A stretch of DNA of 57,937 nt from an uncultured Bacteroidales bacterium (lineage in GTDB: Bacteria; Bacteroidota; Bacteroidia; Bacteroidales; Bacteroidaceae): the NCBI GenBank assembly GCA_902789725.1, contig CADAPC010000010.1:1-57937 (forward strand), given 5' to 3'. A model generated the notes under the pieces. That model was not told the DNA's origin, did not search any database, and was given only the letters and a program-made list of their open reading frames with translations. Shown in pieces: positions 36,746-46,771 of the stretch. How positions within the stretch are numbered: position 1 is the first letter of the stretch; each line of letters starts with the position of its first letter. A program made the translations under genes and the position numbers.

Positions 36746-37666
36746 TTACTTGTTTACTTGAAATTTGGTGATACCATCCTTGATGTAACCTACAATCTGG
36801 TTGGCGGCTGCAAGGCCTGCATTAGTGTTGGCCTCAGCTGTCTGGGCACCCATCTTCTTGGGAGTGCAGTAGTAGCGACCCTCGAACTGGGCAAACTCAG
36901 TATCATCAATAGGCTTGATATCGGTGATGTACTTCAAGTCGGTACGTTCCTTGAGGAGTTCAATGAGTTCTGGCTCATTGATGACCTCCTTGCGGGCTGT
37001 GTTGATGAGAATAGCACCTTGCTTCATGCTGCCCACGAGCCTCTTGCCGATACTCTGCTTAGTTTCATCTGTGGCAGGGATGTGGAGAGACACGATGTCG
37101 CAAGTATTGAAGAGTTCTTCCTGCGAAGCGGCAGCGTGAACACCAGCAGCTTCAATAACCTCAGCCGGGCAGTAAGCATCGTAAGCAGACACTTCCATTC
37201 CGAAACCTTTGGCGATGCGAGCCACGTTGCGACCCACGTTGCCGAAAGCAAGGATACCCAATTTCTTGCCCTTTAACTCTGAGCCAGCTTTTCCGTTGTA
37301 GAAATTGCGAACGGTGAAGACGAGCAGACCGAGCACAAGTTCAGCCACTGCGTTGGCGTTCTGACCAGGAGTGTTCATCACCACCACCTTGTGAGCTGTA
37401 GCTGCCTCTAAATCTACATTGTCGTAACCAGCACCGGCACGAACAACAATTTTCAGTTGCTTGGCTGCATCAAACACTTCTGCATCGATAACATCTGAAC
37501 GGATGATGATAGCATCCACATCGGCCACTGCCTCCAAAAGCTGAGCCTTCTCTGTATATTTTTCCAAAAGTGCCAGTTCAAACCCCGCACCTTCAATGAT
37601 TTCTTTTATTCCTGCAACCGCAGGAGCTGCAAAGGGCTTCTCAGTTGCAATTAAAACTTTTGCCAT
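36746..37666 (-). CDS. serA: D-3-phosphoglycerate dehydrogenase, ACT-less, lysine-type active site
   Basis: The first step of serine synthesis, oxidising 3-phosphoglycerate. The 306-residue protein has the Rossmann motif ILAFGNVGRNVA and the substrate arginine R225 in NTARKEV. Where most family members have the catalytic histidine (TPH), it has TPKK (K270), the so-called type IIIK form known in Bacteroides and Entamoeba. The regulatory ACT domain is absent. The frame extends to 37708, but the ATG at 37666 (MAKVLIATEK) is chosen and leaves 25 bases after serC. Confidence 0.95.
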   Translation of the reverse strand: MAKVLIATEKPFAAPAVAGIKEIIEGAGFELALLEKYTEKAQLLEAVADVDAIIIRSDVIDAEVFDAAKQLKIVVRAGAGYDNVDLEAATAHKVVVMNTPGQNANAVAELVLGLLVFTVRNFYNGKAGSELKGKKLGILAFGNVGRNVARIAKGFGMEVSAYDAYCPAEVIEAAGVHAAASQEELFNTCDIVSLHIPATDETKQSIGKRLVGSMKQGAILINTARKEVINEPELIELLKERTDLKYITDIKPIDDTEFAQFEGRYYCTPKKMGAQTAEANTNAGLAAANQIVGYIKDGITKFQVNK

Positions 37667-37691
37667 AGTCTTTAATGTTAGAGATGATAAA

Positions 37692-38759
37692 TTAATGCTG
37701 TGCTTCAAACTCTTTCATGCACTTCACAAGAGCCTGAACGCCTTCGATACTCATAGCGTTGTAGCAAGAAGCACGGAAACCGCCTACGTCGCGATGACCC
37801 TTCACGCCTACCATACCTTGGCTGGTGGCGAATTTTAGGAACTCGTCTTGCAGATCCTGGTATTCGGGCTTGAGCACGAAGGTAATGTTCATGAGCGAAC
37901 GGCTGTCCTCCTCTGCTGTGCCTACGAATAGCTTGTTGCGGTCTATTTCTGCATAGACAATTTCTGCACGCTGTTCAGCTAACTTTTGCATAGCCTCCAC
38001 ACCTCCATGCGCCTTCATGTAACGGAGGTTCATCAATGCTGAGTAGATAGGCACTACAGGAGGGGTGTTGAACATAGAACCTTTCTTAACATGAGTGCGG
38101 TAGTCGAGCATTGTGGGGATGTGGCGTGACACCTTGCCCAGTGCGTCTTCCTTCACGATAACGAAAGTGAGACCAGCCATAGCGAGGTTTTTCTGAGCGC
38201 CACCATAGATGAGGGCATATTTGCTCACGTCAACGGGACGACTGAAGATGTCGGAAGACATGTCGGCTATCAATGGAATGGGAGAGTCGAGGTCTTCGCG
38301 AAGTTCTGTACCGTAGATAGTGTTGTTGCTGGTGATGTGAAGATAGTCAGCATCAGTTGGAATCTCAAAATTGCGAGGGATGTAAGTAAAGTTTTTGTCG
38401 GCAGAAGAAGCCACTTCCACCACTTCACCAAATGCCTTTGCTTCCTTCTCAGCCTTTGTTGCCCACACACCCGTGTTCAGGTAGGCAGCCTTCTTCTCGA
38501 GGAAGTTGTAAGGAACCATGCAGAACTCAAGACTTGCACCACCGCCAAGGAAGAGCACGGAGTAACCTTCTGGAATATTGAGAAGTTCCTTGAAGAGTGC
38601 TACTGCCTCATCAACCACTGGCTGGAAATCTTTAGCGCGGTGGCTGATTTCCATCAAAGAAAGCCCCGACCCATTGAAATCGAGACAAGCCTGTGCAGTC
38701 TGTTCAATCACTTCGCGGGGAAGGATTGATGGTCCTGCATTGAAATTGTACTTTTTCAT
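37692..38759 (-). CDS. serC: Phosphoserine aminotransferase
   Basis: A PLP enzyme converting 3-phosphohydroxypyruvate and glutamate to phosphoserine. The 355 residues begin [12 protein letters not shown] and contain GGGASLEF, the PLP-lysine region [16 protein letters not shown] and the C-terminal [16 protein letters not shown]. It is transcribed before serA with a 25-base gap, so both steps of serine synthesis are coupled. Confidence 0.97.
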   Translation of the reverse strand: MKKYNFNAGPSILPREVIEQTAQACLDFNGSGLSLMEISHRAKDFQPVVDEAVALFKELLNIPEGYSVLFLGGGASLEFCMVPYNFLEKKAAYLNTGVWATKAEKEAKAFGEVVEVASSADKNFTYIPRNFEIPTDADYLHITSNNTIYGTELREDLDSPIPLIADMSSDIFSRPVDVSKYALIYGGAQKNLAMAGLTFVIVKEDALGKVSRHIPTMLDYRTHVKKGSMFNTPPVVPIYSALMNLRYMKAHGGVEAMQKLAEQRAEIVYAEIDRNKLFVGTAEEDSRSLMNITFVLKPEYQDLQDEFLKFATSQGMVGVKGHRDVGGFRASCYNAMSIEGVQALVKCMKEFEAQH

Positions 38760-38832
38760 TTTGTTATTATTGTTAGATAAACGATATTGCCACGTTATGT
38801 TAAACGCTCTCTTTTTATCAAAAAATTCGTTG

Positions 38833-38840
38833 CAAATTTA
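38833..38840 (-). promoter_or_regulatory. -7-like element for serC-serA
   Basis: The minus strand reads TAAATTTG, matching TAnnTTTG, about 75 bases before the serC ATG. A -33 element was not clear. Confidence 0.5.
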
Positions 38841-38997
38841 CTAATAAATAGCCAAAAAGATGGCATCTTGACAGCTTTTTATGCTCGAAAACATAAAAAA
38901 GGACATACACAACGAAAAATTGGTACGTCCATGTTACATTTACATCCTTCTGTTTGCGAGTAATCGAACTTCCTTCCTCTTCACTTCCCTTGCGCGT

Positions 38998-39924
38998 TCA
39001 CAACCAGTTCTTCTTCCTGAACCACAAAAGCGACACAGCTGTACTTGCCACGCAAGCGATGATCGCAATAGGGAATCCCCATCTCCACTGCTCCATTCCA
39101 TTGATAAGGTTCATTCCAAACATGGAAGTGATGAAGGTTGGGAAAAGGATAATCATGTTGAGCGAAGTGAGCAGTCGCATTACTGTGTTCATATTATTAT
39201 TAATAATGTTTGCGTAAGTGTCCATTGTTGAATCAAGGATATTGATGTAGATGGCGGTAGTCTCACGCGCCTGGTTCATCTCAATGTTCACATCTTCAAT
39301 CAACTCAGCATCCAATTCATCGACAGGAAGCCTGAACTTTAGCTTGCTAAGCAGCGATTCGTTGCCACGAATTGAAGTACCGAAATAGGTGAGCGAATCT
39401 TGCAGGCGCGACAGATTGATGAGGTCCTTATTGTCGATATGCTTGTCAAGGTCGCGCTTCGCCTGCTCTATGATGCCGTTCACTTGCTTCAGATACTTCA
39501 AATACCACACAGAAGCACTCAGAAACAGGCGGAAGACTAAGTCGGCAGCATCGGTAAATCCTTCTGCACGCCGCATCTGGTGATTGACGAAATCAAGCAT
39601 CATACGCGTCTCCTGATTGCAAATAGTGATGATTTTGTCACCTTTCAGCACAATTCCCAAAGGGATGGTGGTGTAGGGGCTGCGCGAGGTCACGCTTTTC
39701 AGGTGCGGAATGCGCAATATAATCATAAGCCACCCTTCGTCCATATCATAACGAGCGCGCTCATCAGCATCCGCAACGTCTTCCATGAAATAGTCGGGCA
39801 TACCCAATTCTTTCTCCAGAAAAAATCTGTCATCATCAACTGGGCAGGTAACCTGTACCCAACAATTTGGCTCCCAAGCGTCAATGTGCTTGATGCCGCC
39901 ATTAAAATTCCAAAATGTCCGCAT
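38998..39924 (-). CDS. corA: CorA-family divalent cation transporter
   Basis: The 308-residue protein has the long cytoplasmic alpha/beta and helical stalk of CorA, then two C-terminal membrane helices (about 245-265 and 280-298) with the GMN signature in FGMNLINGMEQ. It imports Mg2+ or Co2+. An upstream extension to 39975 is open, but the ATG at 39924 (MRTFWNFNGGIKHIDAWE) fits the Bacteroidetes start. Confidence 0.93.
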   Translation of the reverse strand: MRTFWNFNGGIKHIDAWEPNCWVQVTCPVDDDRFFLEKELGMPDYFMEDVADADERARYDMDEGWLMIILRIPHLKSVTSRSPYTTIPLGIVLKGDKIITICNQETRMMLDFVNHQMRRAEGFTDAADLVFRLFLSASVWYLKYLKQVNGIIEQAKRDLDKHIDNKDLINLSRLQDSLTYFGTSIRGNESLLSKLKFRLPVDELDAELIEDVNIEMNQARETTAIYINILDSTMDTYANIINNNMNTVMRLLTSLNMIILFPTFITSMFGMNLINGMEQWRWGFPIAIIACVASTAVSLLWFRKKNWL

Positions 39925-40117
39925 TGTTGTCTGAACTTTTGCTTTGTCAATAAGAGAATAGTAAAATCGGGGCAAAGGCTCATGTCAACTCCGCGTGAGA
40001 GGTGAGTCTTATCCCAGGCACATTGTACTATTCGCCGGATAATCGTCCATAGTGATTTCTAATTAGTGAATACTCTCAATTTTAATTACGTTCCAGCATG
40101 GAAACTGAAATCGGCTG

Positions 40118-40125
40118 CAAAGTTA
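40118..40125 (-). promoter_or_regulatory. -7 promoter element for corA
   Basis: The minus strand reads TAACTTTG, about 195 bases before the corA ATG. The 269-base gap 39925-40193 otherwise holds only the terminator of the upstream gene. Confidence 0.55.
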
Positions 40126-40143
40126 AGGATTTTTTTCGGAAAA

Positions 40144-40176
40144 AAGTGCTTACAACCTAAAAAGTTGCAAGCACTT
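40144..40176 (-). terminator. Terminator of the SLT-like gene
   Basis: AAGTGCTT and CAAC (40144-40156) pair with GTTG and AAGCACTT (40064-40076 offset; actual 40064 is not used, the arm is 40164-40176), with one mismatch. On the minus strand the stem ends in a TTTTTT run. Confidence 0.8.
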
Positions 40177-40193
40177 CATATAAATTTCTTTGT

Positions 40194-40631
40194 TTAATGC
40201 AGAGAAGCAATAGAAGTATAGCGCTTCATGACGCGCTGATAGTAACCTTCTGTCCGAGCTTTACGTGTCATACACTTTAAATCTCCCGAATTCCAAAGAC
40301 GGATAGCACGTTCCATGTTGCCGTCTGGATTGTAGTGTTCTTGGTAGTCTATGAACATATCAATGCTCTTCTGTTTGTCATAACGATCTGCGTAGGTGTA
40401 CTTCTTATATCCGACAATACGATTACACTCTCGCACAAGAATTTCGGAAATCTGTAGATAACCGACGTAGAGACCATTCTTCGATACTCTGTTGGGTTGG
40501 CATTCACTTTCCACCATTGCGATAGCCTGTATAACTGCCCCCCATTTCTTCTGAAGATCCACCTCGGGAGTTGTCTTTGCAGCAACTGTGAGCGAGATTG
40601 TCATCAGAGTCAATAACAGTAATTTCTTCAT
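40194..40631 (-). CDS. Secreted SLT/lysozyme-like protein
   Basis: A 145-residue protein with a signal peptide ending near TVAAKT. The block VIQAIAMVESECQPNRVS is followed by GLYVGYLQIS, which resembles the catalytic region of goose-lysozyme/SLT transglycosylases (candidate catalytic E41), and the tail ends AIRLWNSGDLKC. It probably cleaves peptidoglycan or is a close relative. It is monocistronic. Confidence 0.75.
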   Translation of the reverse strand: MKKLLLLTLMTISLTVAAKTTPEVDLQKKWGAVIQAIAMVESECQPNRVSKNGLYVGYLQISEILVRECNRIVGYKKYTYADRYDKQKSIDMFIDYQEHYNPDGNMERAIRLWNSGDLKCMTRKARTEGYYQRVMKRYTSIASLH

Positions 40632-40687
40632 ACGATCTTACATTTGAGGTTCTTCAATTCTTACAATTCATCTCTGAAAATCTGCTG

Positions 40688-40719
40688 CAAAGTTATGACT
40701 TTCTTCTGTAACGACCAAA
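40688..40719 (-). promoter_or_regulatory. -33/-7 promoter of the SLT-like gene
   Basis: On the minus strand TTTG (40719-40716) and TAACTTTG (40695-40688) are separated by exactly 20 bases. Transcription would start near 40681, about 50 bases before the ATG. Confidence 0.8.
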
Positions 40720-40725
40720 CTTTTT

Positions 40726-40791
40726 ATGCTTTTTAGCATGTTTTTGACAAATGTTTTATGTTATTTAGCACATTTTAGCATTATTACAGCA
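40726..40791 (-). promoter_or_regulatory. Phased TGCTA boxes upstream of the SLT-like promoter
   Basis: AGCA boxes (TGCT on the minus strand) are at 40735, 40767, 40777 and 40788, about 32, 10 and 11 bases apart, in AT-rich DNA. ATGCTTTTTAGCAT (40726-40739) is an inverted repeat. The position directly above -33 suits an activator site or curved UP-like element. Confidence 0.45.
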
Positions 40792-40810
40792 TTATTGAAA
40801 TCAAAAAACA

Positions 40811-40840
40811 GAGGACATCGGCTTTTGACCGACATCCTCT
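40811..40840 (-). terminator. Hairpin after the C10 protease
   Basis: GAGGA (40811-40815) pairs with TCCTC near 40835-40839, with an inner CGG/CCG and an imperfect middle; the minus strand then runs into TTTTTTG. It lies about 40 bases after the protease stop. Confidence 0.55.
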
Positions 40841-40879
40841 CCATTTTACATACCTCATAGAAATGATCATTCCACTTGG

Positions 40880-43800
40880 TTATGGCCGATAGACTTTTTT
40901 TCCATCTACAATATACAATCCAGGTGTGGACATTTGGAGAGCCTTTGTACCCTGTAATGTAAAAATGCCTTTAGACATAGGCACAGACTCCATTTCAACA
41001 TCCGTAATGGCATCAGCTTCCTCGATGATATCTGCGATGGTCTTCACATACGTTAACTTGAAATCATCCACCTTATACCATCTTCCAGCCTGTACACCAA
41101 TCGTAAGCGAACCTGTTTCAATGCCATCGGTTGCTTCAACCAGTACATCGTTGATGGTTGCTTCTGTCAAGTATAAACCTCCAAAAGCATGTCCATCCAC
41201 TGTTGTTGTTTTGTCGCCTGCAAACAAGGTGACAGTTTCACTTTCATCAGTAGCCACCAAAGCTGTTAACTTGTAATAGCCAGGAGTCAGGCCTTCGACC
41301 ACTTGAGAGATGCCCACAGAAGTAGAGTCGGCTTTGGCTATGAAGCTTTGAAACACGTAGGTTCCATCAAGACCTACTGCACGATTATTGTTAGCTGCAG
41401 TTCCATTCACCACACCACCCACAGCGGCATAGCCCTCTTTCTTACCGAGCGTCCACCCTTTAGTGGAGTTAGTCTCGAAGGAAGGATTGACTATCAAATC
41501 TGTAAAATCGATTTCCATATTACCAAGACGAGCAATCTGCCTCATGTACTTATTGCCCTCGTAAAGCAACTGATTTGCATAATTCTTCACCAGGGTTGCC
41601 GATGACAACATCGTTTCATTTTCACCCCTGTGAGAAAACTCATGTTCCGCAGCATGGATTTTTTCTAAATAGGCATTGTATGCTGCACGTCTGGTCACCT
41701 TGCTGTACTTGTCCAATTGCAGATAAGCCTGTTCAATGTTCTCAGCCAAAGTCTGATAGGCGGGGTCAAGCAATATACTGGGATAAGCCCGAAAGGATTT
41801 CTTCAAGTCGCTGGCATACCAATACCCACGCAAAGCCTCTACAACAGTACCTTCTTCGACCGGAACAAAAGCTGGCTTATCCATATTCTCTATCAACTGA
41901 GCATCTGCCGGTGTAGCTGTATTGATGAAAGTACCCACCACAGCCTCATCGGTATTGGCCACAGGAGCTGCAAGAACCTTCACATTTTCAGCAACAAAAG
42001 TCACATTTCTGGAAGAAGAAGTCATAACGAGATACGTTTTACCTGCCTCCAGCATCTGTACATCATTCGTTGCATTAGATATACCTGTTGTACTATGTTC
42101 CATAATTTCGCGAGCAATGATTCCATCGGGCACAGCCACTTTGAAGGGTGAAGTAAGCAGCACCCATTCTGCTGGCTTGGCTTGCAAAGAAATCTTTGCT
42201 TTCTCTGCCACAAATTCCGTTCGCGGAGTAAAGTCATAACCTGGTACGAGAGAGAGGTTGGCGCATTTACCCGCACAGATCACGTTTTCCCCATTCGCCT
42301 TACTGTCGTCTGCCACATAGATGAGTGCATTGGGATTGACCGTTTGACTGACATGATTGATATTGGTACATTGAGTTAAATCATAGACCGTTGCTCGTTT
42401 ATATGAGGACTTGTTAGCAAAGAGTGTGGTGTTGAATGCCGTATTGTCAAAACAACCTTTCAATGTCAGACAGCCTTCGTCGTAATCAACCACCTCCATA
42501 TCGTTTTCCTTGAAGACAAAAAGAATATTAGCCTCTGCCGCTGTACCATAGTCAATAACATCGTCTGAATTGGGTATAGGATTAACCAATTTCCCCATAT
42601 AGTACTTCCCCAATTCAAATGGGCAGTTTGTTGTGCTGGTGACATTGAACTTAGCTTCGCCCGAAGCAAGAGGGTCAATCTGAATCTGCCCTGTTTTGTA
42701 GCCTAATTCGTCCCATCCTTTCGTGATTTCGTTGTAAGAATAAAATTGCATGCGCAAAACACCCTCATAACCTTCCAAAGACGCATTCGAAAGTGTAGCA
42801 CTGGCTGTTGTCTTATCATGATAGACAATCTGAAACTCCTTCCCATCAAGAGTTTCTTTATCAGGACTTCCATCAAGCGAAAGACTTTCGAAATGGAGTG
42901 CTGCTTTAGTTATCGCAGGAGTCACCGTTGCCTTTGCCAATACGTTCAGATTGGCATCTGTAATGGTAATGTACCAATCCCGTTCGGTGGTTGGCTTCAT
43001 GGACAAAGCAATTTCTTTTGTCTCACCTTTAGCAATCACAGTTTCTGTATCATTCGATTTGGCAGCAGTCAATTTTGCCGGCTTTGTGTTGGAAGTAGCG
43101 GCAAAAAGGTAGATGCCACTCACATCAAACGTAGAATGATTGGTCACATTCACCACAATCTGAGCCGTCCTGTCCACATACACCTTCTCTGGCAATTGAA
43201 TACTCGCTTTCACATTAGGCGTAAGAGGGTGAATCTTGTAGGTAATTTCTTGATAGACATGAAAGCCATTCATTCCCGTTTCATTATCGACGGTGTACCA
43301 TCCATCACCTTGGCCTCCCCAGCCGAAATTAAAATGGAACAAGCCGGTTGAGGATTGATACCCATCTAACACCACCGCATGCCCCTCATTGTCATCATTA
43401 TGTCCTGAATAGACCATAGGATGGCCTGCGGTCAAATCGTCGTAAATCATCTTCTCCCAAGTAGCTGTTGAGCGATTGTCTTTGCTGACATATTCACTGT
43501 AAAGGTTGAAGAAGGATTTTAGGGGGTTAACCAAGTCCCAAATCTGTGCGCCTGAGCCATTGGCACTATAACCCATGTGTGCCATCGTACCAATGCCATA
43601 CACCAAATCCGCCACAGCTGAATGGTAATCAGCTGGCTCACTGCCACTATACCTATCCAGCATCAGTCCCCATTTGAGAGGTGTACCTTTCTTAATAGAC
43701 TCAGTCACAGCTATCTCATGCCATTCATCTGTCCCATAGGTAGGAGTATTGGCATTGAAAGCTGTGGGATTGTCGTTGCGATAATAATAGATGACCTGAG

Positions 43801-44344
43801 AAGCTGCCGTTGCTACGCATCCGCAAACGGCACGATTGTTGGTGCCTGGAATGAAAGGACAGCGGTCATTATATGGGCTGTCTTGATGCCAATGGGATGT
43901 CAGGAGTGGAGCAATGCTCGGACGTTCGCTGGCTCTGCGCTGTGCTTCACGACGTGAAAATGTAGAACGAGCAGCATTCTGCCCAGTTTCCTGAGCTTTT
44001 TCTACAATACTCTGCCAAACATCCAACATGTCCTGGAGTCCATCGGGGATATTCGACTCATCGAAATCGCCCTGTTCTGTATAGCCCAAAATTTCAGGCA
44101 GACAATCATCACCTGCCACAATCACATAACCTTGATTTGCACCACGACTGATGACATAATAGGGTGAAACGGGTTCTGAAGCACCTTTCACACGGCGCGG
44201 TTTGGTAGGCATAGTCAGTTTCATCGCATGCCCTGGCACTTCAAAGTCTTGCGCTATTTTTATAGCTTTGGCTGGGGTGACAGGATTTGCCACAGCACTT
44301 GCACAAATAAGCAAGGCAGCTGGTAAGGTTAATAGTCGTTTCAT
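40880..44344 (-). CDS. Large secreted C10 cysteine protease (streptopain-like), multidomain
   Basis: The 1154-residue protein has a signal peptide, a Spi-type inhibitory prodomain (about 20-100; SPYYVISRGANQGYVIVAGD), and a C10 catalytic domain with C176 (CGCVATAASQ), H322 (GHAVVLDGY) and the FNFGWGGQGDGWY region. Beyond about 375 are beta-sandwich regions and a C-terminal domain with VNPSFETNSTKGWTLG, resembling a galactose-binding fold. It ends in GLYIVDGKKVYRP, a common Bacteroidales closing motif. It starts 23 bases after lepA, so it may share the lepA transcript. Confidence 0.92.
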   Translation of the reverse strand: MKRLLTLPAALLICASAVANPVTPAKAIKIAQDFEVPGHAMKLTMPTKPRRVKGASEPVSPYYVISRGANQGYVIVAGDDCLPEILGYTEQGDFDESNIPDGLQDMLDVWQSIVEKAQETGQNAARSTFSRREAQRRASERPSIAPLLTSHWHQDSPYNDRCPFIPGTNNRAVCGCVATAASQVIYYYRNDNPTAFNANTPTYGTDEWHEIAVTESIKKGTPLKWGLMLDRYSGSEPADYHSAVADLVYGIGTMAHMGYSANGSGAQIWDLVNPLKSFFNLYSEYVSKDNRSTATWEKMIYDDLTAGHPMVYSGHNDDNEGHAVVLDGYQSSTGLFHFNFGWGGQGDGWYTVDNETGMNGFHVYQEITYKIHPLTPNVKASIQLPEKVYVDRTAQIVVNVTNHSTFDVSGIYLFAATSNTKPAKLTAAKSNDTETVIAKGETKEIALSMKPTTERDWYITITDANLNVLAKATVTPAITKAALHFESLSLDGSPDKETLDGKEFQIVYHDKTTASATLSNASLEGYEGVLRMQFYSYNEITKGWDELGYKTGQIQIDPLASGEAKFNVTSTTNCPFELGKYYMGKLVNPIPNSDDVIDYGTAAEANILFVFKENDMEVVDYDEGCLTLKGCFDNTAFNTTLFANKSSYKRATVYDLTQCTNINHVSQTVNPNALIYVADDSKANGENVICAGKCANLSLVPGYDFTPRTEFVAEKAKISLQAKPAEWVLLTSPFKVAVPDGIIAREIMEHSTTGISNATNDVQMLEAGKTYLVMTSSSRNVTFVAENVKVLAAPVANTDEAVVGTFINTATPADAQLIENMDKPAFVPVEEGTVVEALRGYWYASDLKKSFRAYPSILLDPAYQTLAENIEQAYLQLDKYSKVTRRAAYNAYLEKIHAAEHEFSHRGENETMLSSATLVKNYANQLLYEGNKYMRQIARLGNMEIDFTDLIVNPSFETNSTKGWTLGKKEGYAAVGGVVNGTAANNNRAVGLDGTYVFQSFIAKADSTSVGISQVVEGLTPGYYKLTALVATDESETVTLFAGDKTTTVDGHAFGGLYLTEATINDVLVEATDGIETGSLTIGVQAGRWYKVDDFKLTYVKTIADIIEEADAITDVEMESVPMSKGIFTLQGTKALQMSTPGLYIVDGKKVYRP

Positions 44345-44367
44345 TTATGATAATAGTTAGAAGTTAC

Positions 44368-46176
44368 TTAATCGTCATCCAATTTTAATACAGCCAGGAA
44401 TGCTTTTTGCGGCACACTGACGTTGCCAATCTGCTTCATGCGTTTCTTTCCGCGTTTCTGCTTTTCCAGCAACTTGCGCTTTCGCGATACATCACCGCCG
44501 TAGCACTTTGCCAAAACATCCTTACGCACTTGCTTCACCGTTTCACGCGCTACAATTTTACCGCCTATAGCAGCTTGAATGGCAATGTCGAATTGCTGGC
44601 GAGGCAACAAGTCCTTCAGACGTTCACACATGCGCCGTCCTAATGTGACTGCATTGTCCACATGTGTCAGGGTGGAAAGAGCATCTACCGATTCACCATT
44701 CAACAAAATGTCCAATTTCACCAATTTGCTCTCACGGAAACCTGCTGGATGATAATCAAAGGAAGCATACCCTCTCGAAACACTCTTCAGTTTATCGTAA
44801 AAATCAATTACAATCTCGCCCAAAGGCATCAAGAATTCTATCTCTACCCTGTTGCCGGCAATGAAGTCTTGCTTTACTAATTCAGCTCGTTTTCCTAAAC
44901 AAAGCGTCATAATAGGACCTATGTAGTTAGCCGTTGTGATGACAGTGGAGCGGATATAGGGTTCTTCCACATGGTCAATGAGTGTAGGGTCAGGCATTCC
45001 ACTCGGATTGTGCACTTCCTGTGCTTCGCCGTGCTTGTCATAGACCATATAGCTCACGTTGGGAACTGTCGTAATGACATCCATGTTAAATTCTCGATCC
45101 AGACGTTCCTGTACAATCTCCATGTGGAGCAATCCCAAGAATCCGCAGCGGAAGCCAAAACCCAGTGCGGCTGAACTCTCATGCTGGAAAGTAAGTGAAG
45201 CATCGTTCAATTGCAGTTTTTCGAGCGAAGTGCGCAGATTTTCATAATCCTCCGTCTCGATGGGATAAATACCTGCAAATACCATAGGCTTCACCTCCTG
45301 AAAACCTTTGATAGCTTCAGATGAGGGATTGGTCAACGACGTGATGGTGTCACCAACCTTCACTTCTGTGGCATTCTTGATGCCCGTCACAATATATCCG
45401 ACATCCCCTGTACGAAGTTCTTTCTTTGGAACCATGTCCATTTTTAACGTACCTATTTCTTCAGCCAGATATTCCTTCTTTGTGTTGATAAAACGCACCT
45501 TTTCCCCTGGACGCATTACACCATTAATAATCTTGAAATAAGCAATCACACCTCGGTAGGAGTTGAAGACTGAGTCGAAAATCAATGCTTGTAGAGGAGC
45601 ACTTTCATCACCTACGGGATGAGGTACACGCTCTACCACTGCATTGAGTATGTCCCCAACTCCTTCGCCTGTTTTTCCACTAGCATAGATAATGTCCTCA
45701 AGGCTGCAACCTATCAAGTCGATGATTTCATCGGCCACTTCCTCGGGCATAGCATTAGGCATGTCAATCTTATTGATGACAGGGATGATTTCCAAGTCGT
45801 GGTCTATAGCCATGTAGAGGTTGGAGATTGTTTGAGCCTGCACACCTTGCGTGGCATCAACCACCAAGAGCGCACCCTCGCAAGCGGCAATGGACCGACT
45901 CACCTCATACGAGAAATCGACATGTCCCGGGGTATCAATCAAATTCAGGATAAATTTCTGTCCCTGATACTCAGAATTCACACCATCATACTCATGTTCC
46001 ATCTGAATAGCATGACTTTTAATGGTAATTCCACGCTCCTGTTCCAAGTCCATGTCATCCAACATCTGCCCTTGGGTAATCTCTATCGTTTTGGTTTTCT
46101 CCAGCAGTCGATCTGCCAAAGTTGACTTGCCGTGGTCAATATGTGCAATGATGCAAAAGTTACGTATATTTTTCAT
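44368..46176 (-). CDS. lepA: Elongation factor 4 (LepA)
   Basis: A ribosome-associated GTPase that back-translocates or remodels elongating ribosomes. The 602 residues show AHIDHGKST (11-19), DTPGH, NKIDMP, and the characteristic C-terminal domain ending with [23 protein letters not shown] residues. The frame is open to 46224, but the -7 element at 46194-46201 lies inside that extension, so the ATG at 46176 is correct; the transcript leader is then only about 12 bases. Confidence 0.98.
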   Translation of the reverse strand: MKNIRNFCIIAHIDHGKSTLADRLLEKTKTIEITQGQMLDDMDLEQERGITIKSHAIQMEHEYDGVNSEYQGQKFILNLIDTPGHVDFSYEVSRSIAACEGALLVVDATQGVQAQTISNLYMAIDHDLEIIPVINKIDMPNAMPEEVADEIIDLIGCSLEDIIYASGKTGEGVGDILNAVVERVPHPVGDESAPLQALIFDSVFNSYRGVIAYFKIINGVMRPGEKVRFINTKKEYLAEEIGTLKMDMVPKKELRTGDVGYIVTGIKNATEVKVGDTITSLTNPSSEAIKGFQEVKPMVFAGIYPIETEDYENLRTSLEKLQLNDASLTFQHESSAALGFGFRCGFLGLLHMEIVQERLDREFNMDVITTVPNVSYMVYDKHGEAQEVHNPSGMPDPTLIDHVEEPYIRSTVITTANYIGPIMTLCLGKRAELVKQDFIAGNRVEIEFLMPLGEIVIDFYDKLKSVSRGYASFDYHPAGFRESKLVKLDILLNGESVDALSTLTHVDNAVTLGRRMCERLKDLLPRQQFDIAIQAAIGGKIVARETVKQVRKDVLAKCYGGDVSRKRKLLEKQKRGKKRMKQIGNVSVPQKAFLAVLKLDDD

Positions 46177-46193
46177 GAAAAACAAATTTGTGG

Positions 46194-46275
46194 CAAAGTT
46201 ACGGAAAAACGAGTGAAGTGCCAAAGGAAAATTTATTTTTCTTTACACTTCCAAGTGAAAGTAACTTCGGTGTAG
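46194..46275 (-). promoter_or_regulatory. Dispersed promoter repeat, copy A (lepA)
   Basis: The minus strand holds TTTGG (46225-46221) and TAACTTTG (46201-46194), 20 bases apart. The repeat continues upstream with ACACTTCCAAGTGAAAGTAA-type sequence, shared with copy C. ACGGAAAAACGAGTGAAGTG and the following CAAAGG are almost identical in all copies. Part of it can form an AAGTG...CACTT stem. Confidence 0.85.
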
Positions 46276-46292
46276 CTATTGCCACAAAAAAA

Positions 46293-46319
46293 ATGCGTTA
46301 CTCAAAGAGAGTAACACAT
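46293..46319 (-). terminator. Terminator of the wHTH gene
   Basis: ATGCGTTACTC (46293-46303) pairs with GAGTAACACAT (46309-46319), with one mismatch, followed on the minus strand by a run of eight T. Confidence 0.85.
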
Positions 46320-46364
46320 TTCTATAATTTGAAGTAAACTATTGCTTGAGAAAAGTGCCATCAA

Positions 46365-46577
46365 TTACTTGAGAGAGTAAGCGTATGGATCTTTCTCGTC
46401 ACCTGTTTCAACAGCGTTCACTTTGTCCTCGCGGAGCAACCAACCAAGACCGAGGTTGAAATCCTTCTCTGCAAGTTTAGTGTTTTTTTTGATTTGCTTG
46501 AATGACTGTGCAGACTCTGCTGCTGAAAGTGCATTCCAGATGATACCAGCAATGTTTCCTGCTTTTTCCTGTAACAT
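46365..46577 (-). CDS. Small winged-helix (DUF2582-like) protein
   Basis: The 70-residue protein (IAGIIWNALSAAESAQSFKQ, FNLGLGWLLREDKV) matches the short wHTH family of Bacteroidetes. Its DNA-binding partner and targets are unknown. It has its own promoter and terminator. Confidence 0.8.
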   Translation of the reverse strand: MLQEKAGNIAGIIWNALSAAESAQSFKQIKKNTKLAEKDFNLGLGWLLREDKVNAVETGDEKDPYAYSLK

Positions 46578-46659
46578 AATCTTAACCTTACCTTTAATTT
46601 GTTAAACTTATTTTCTGGATGTAGGTAGATTTCAATCATTTCATTTCCTAAATCCGATG

Positions 46660-46692
46660 CAAAGTTACAATTTTTTAAGTGAAATAAACAAA
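46660..46692 (-). promoter_or_regulatory. -33/-7 promoter of the wHTH gene
   Basis: The minus strand has TTTG (46692-46689) and TAACTTTG (46667-46660), 21 bases apart. Confidence 0.72.
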
Positions 46693-46771
46693 TAAATTCA
46701 AGAAAAAATAAAGAAAAAAGCACTTAAAAAGAAGAAATTACGGAAATTAGGGCATTTTGAAGTCAAATTCT

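Noticed and set aside
40880..44344. Classical T9SS sorting domain on the C10 protease
   Set aside because: The end resembles other Bacteroidales closings, but the typical CTD motifs were not seen, so no secretion route is assigned.
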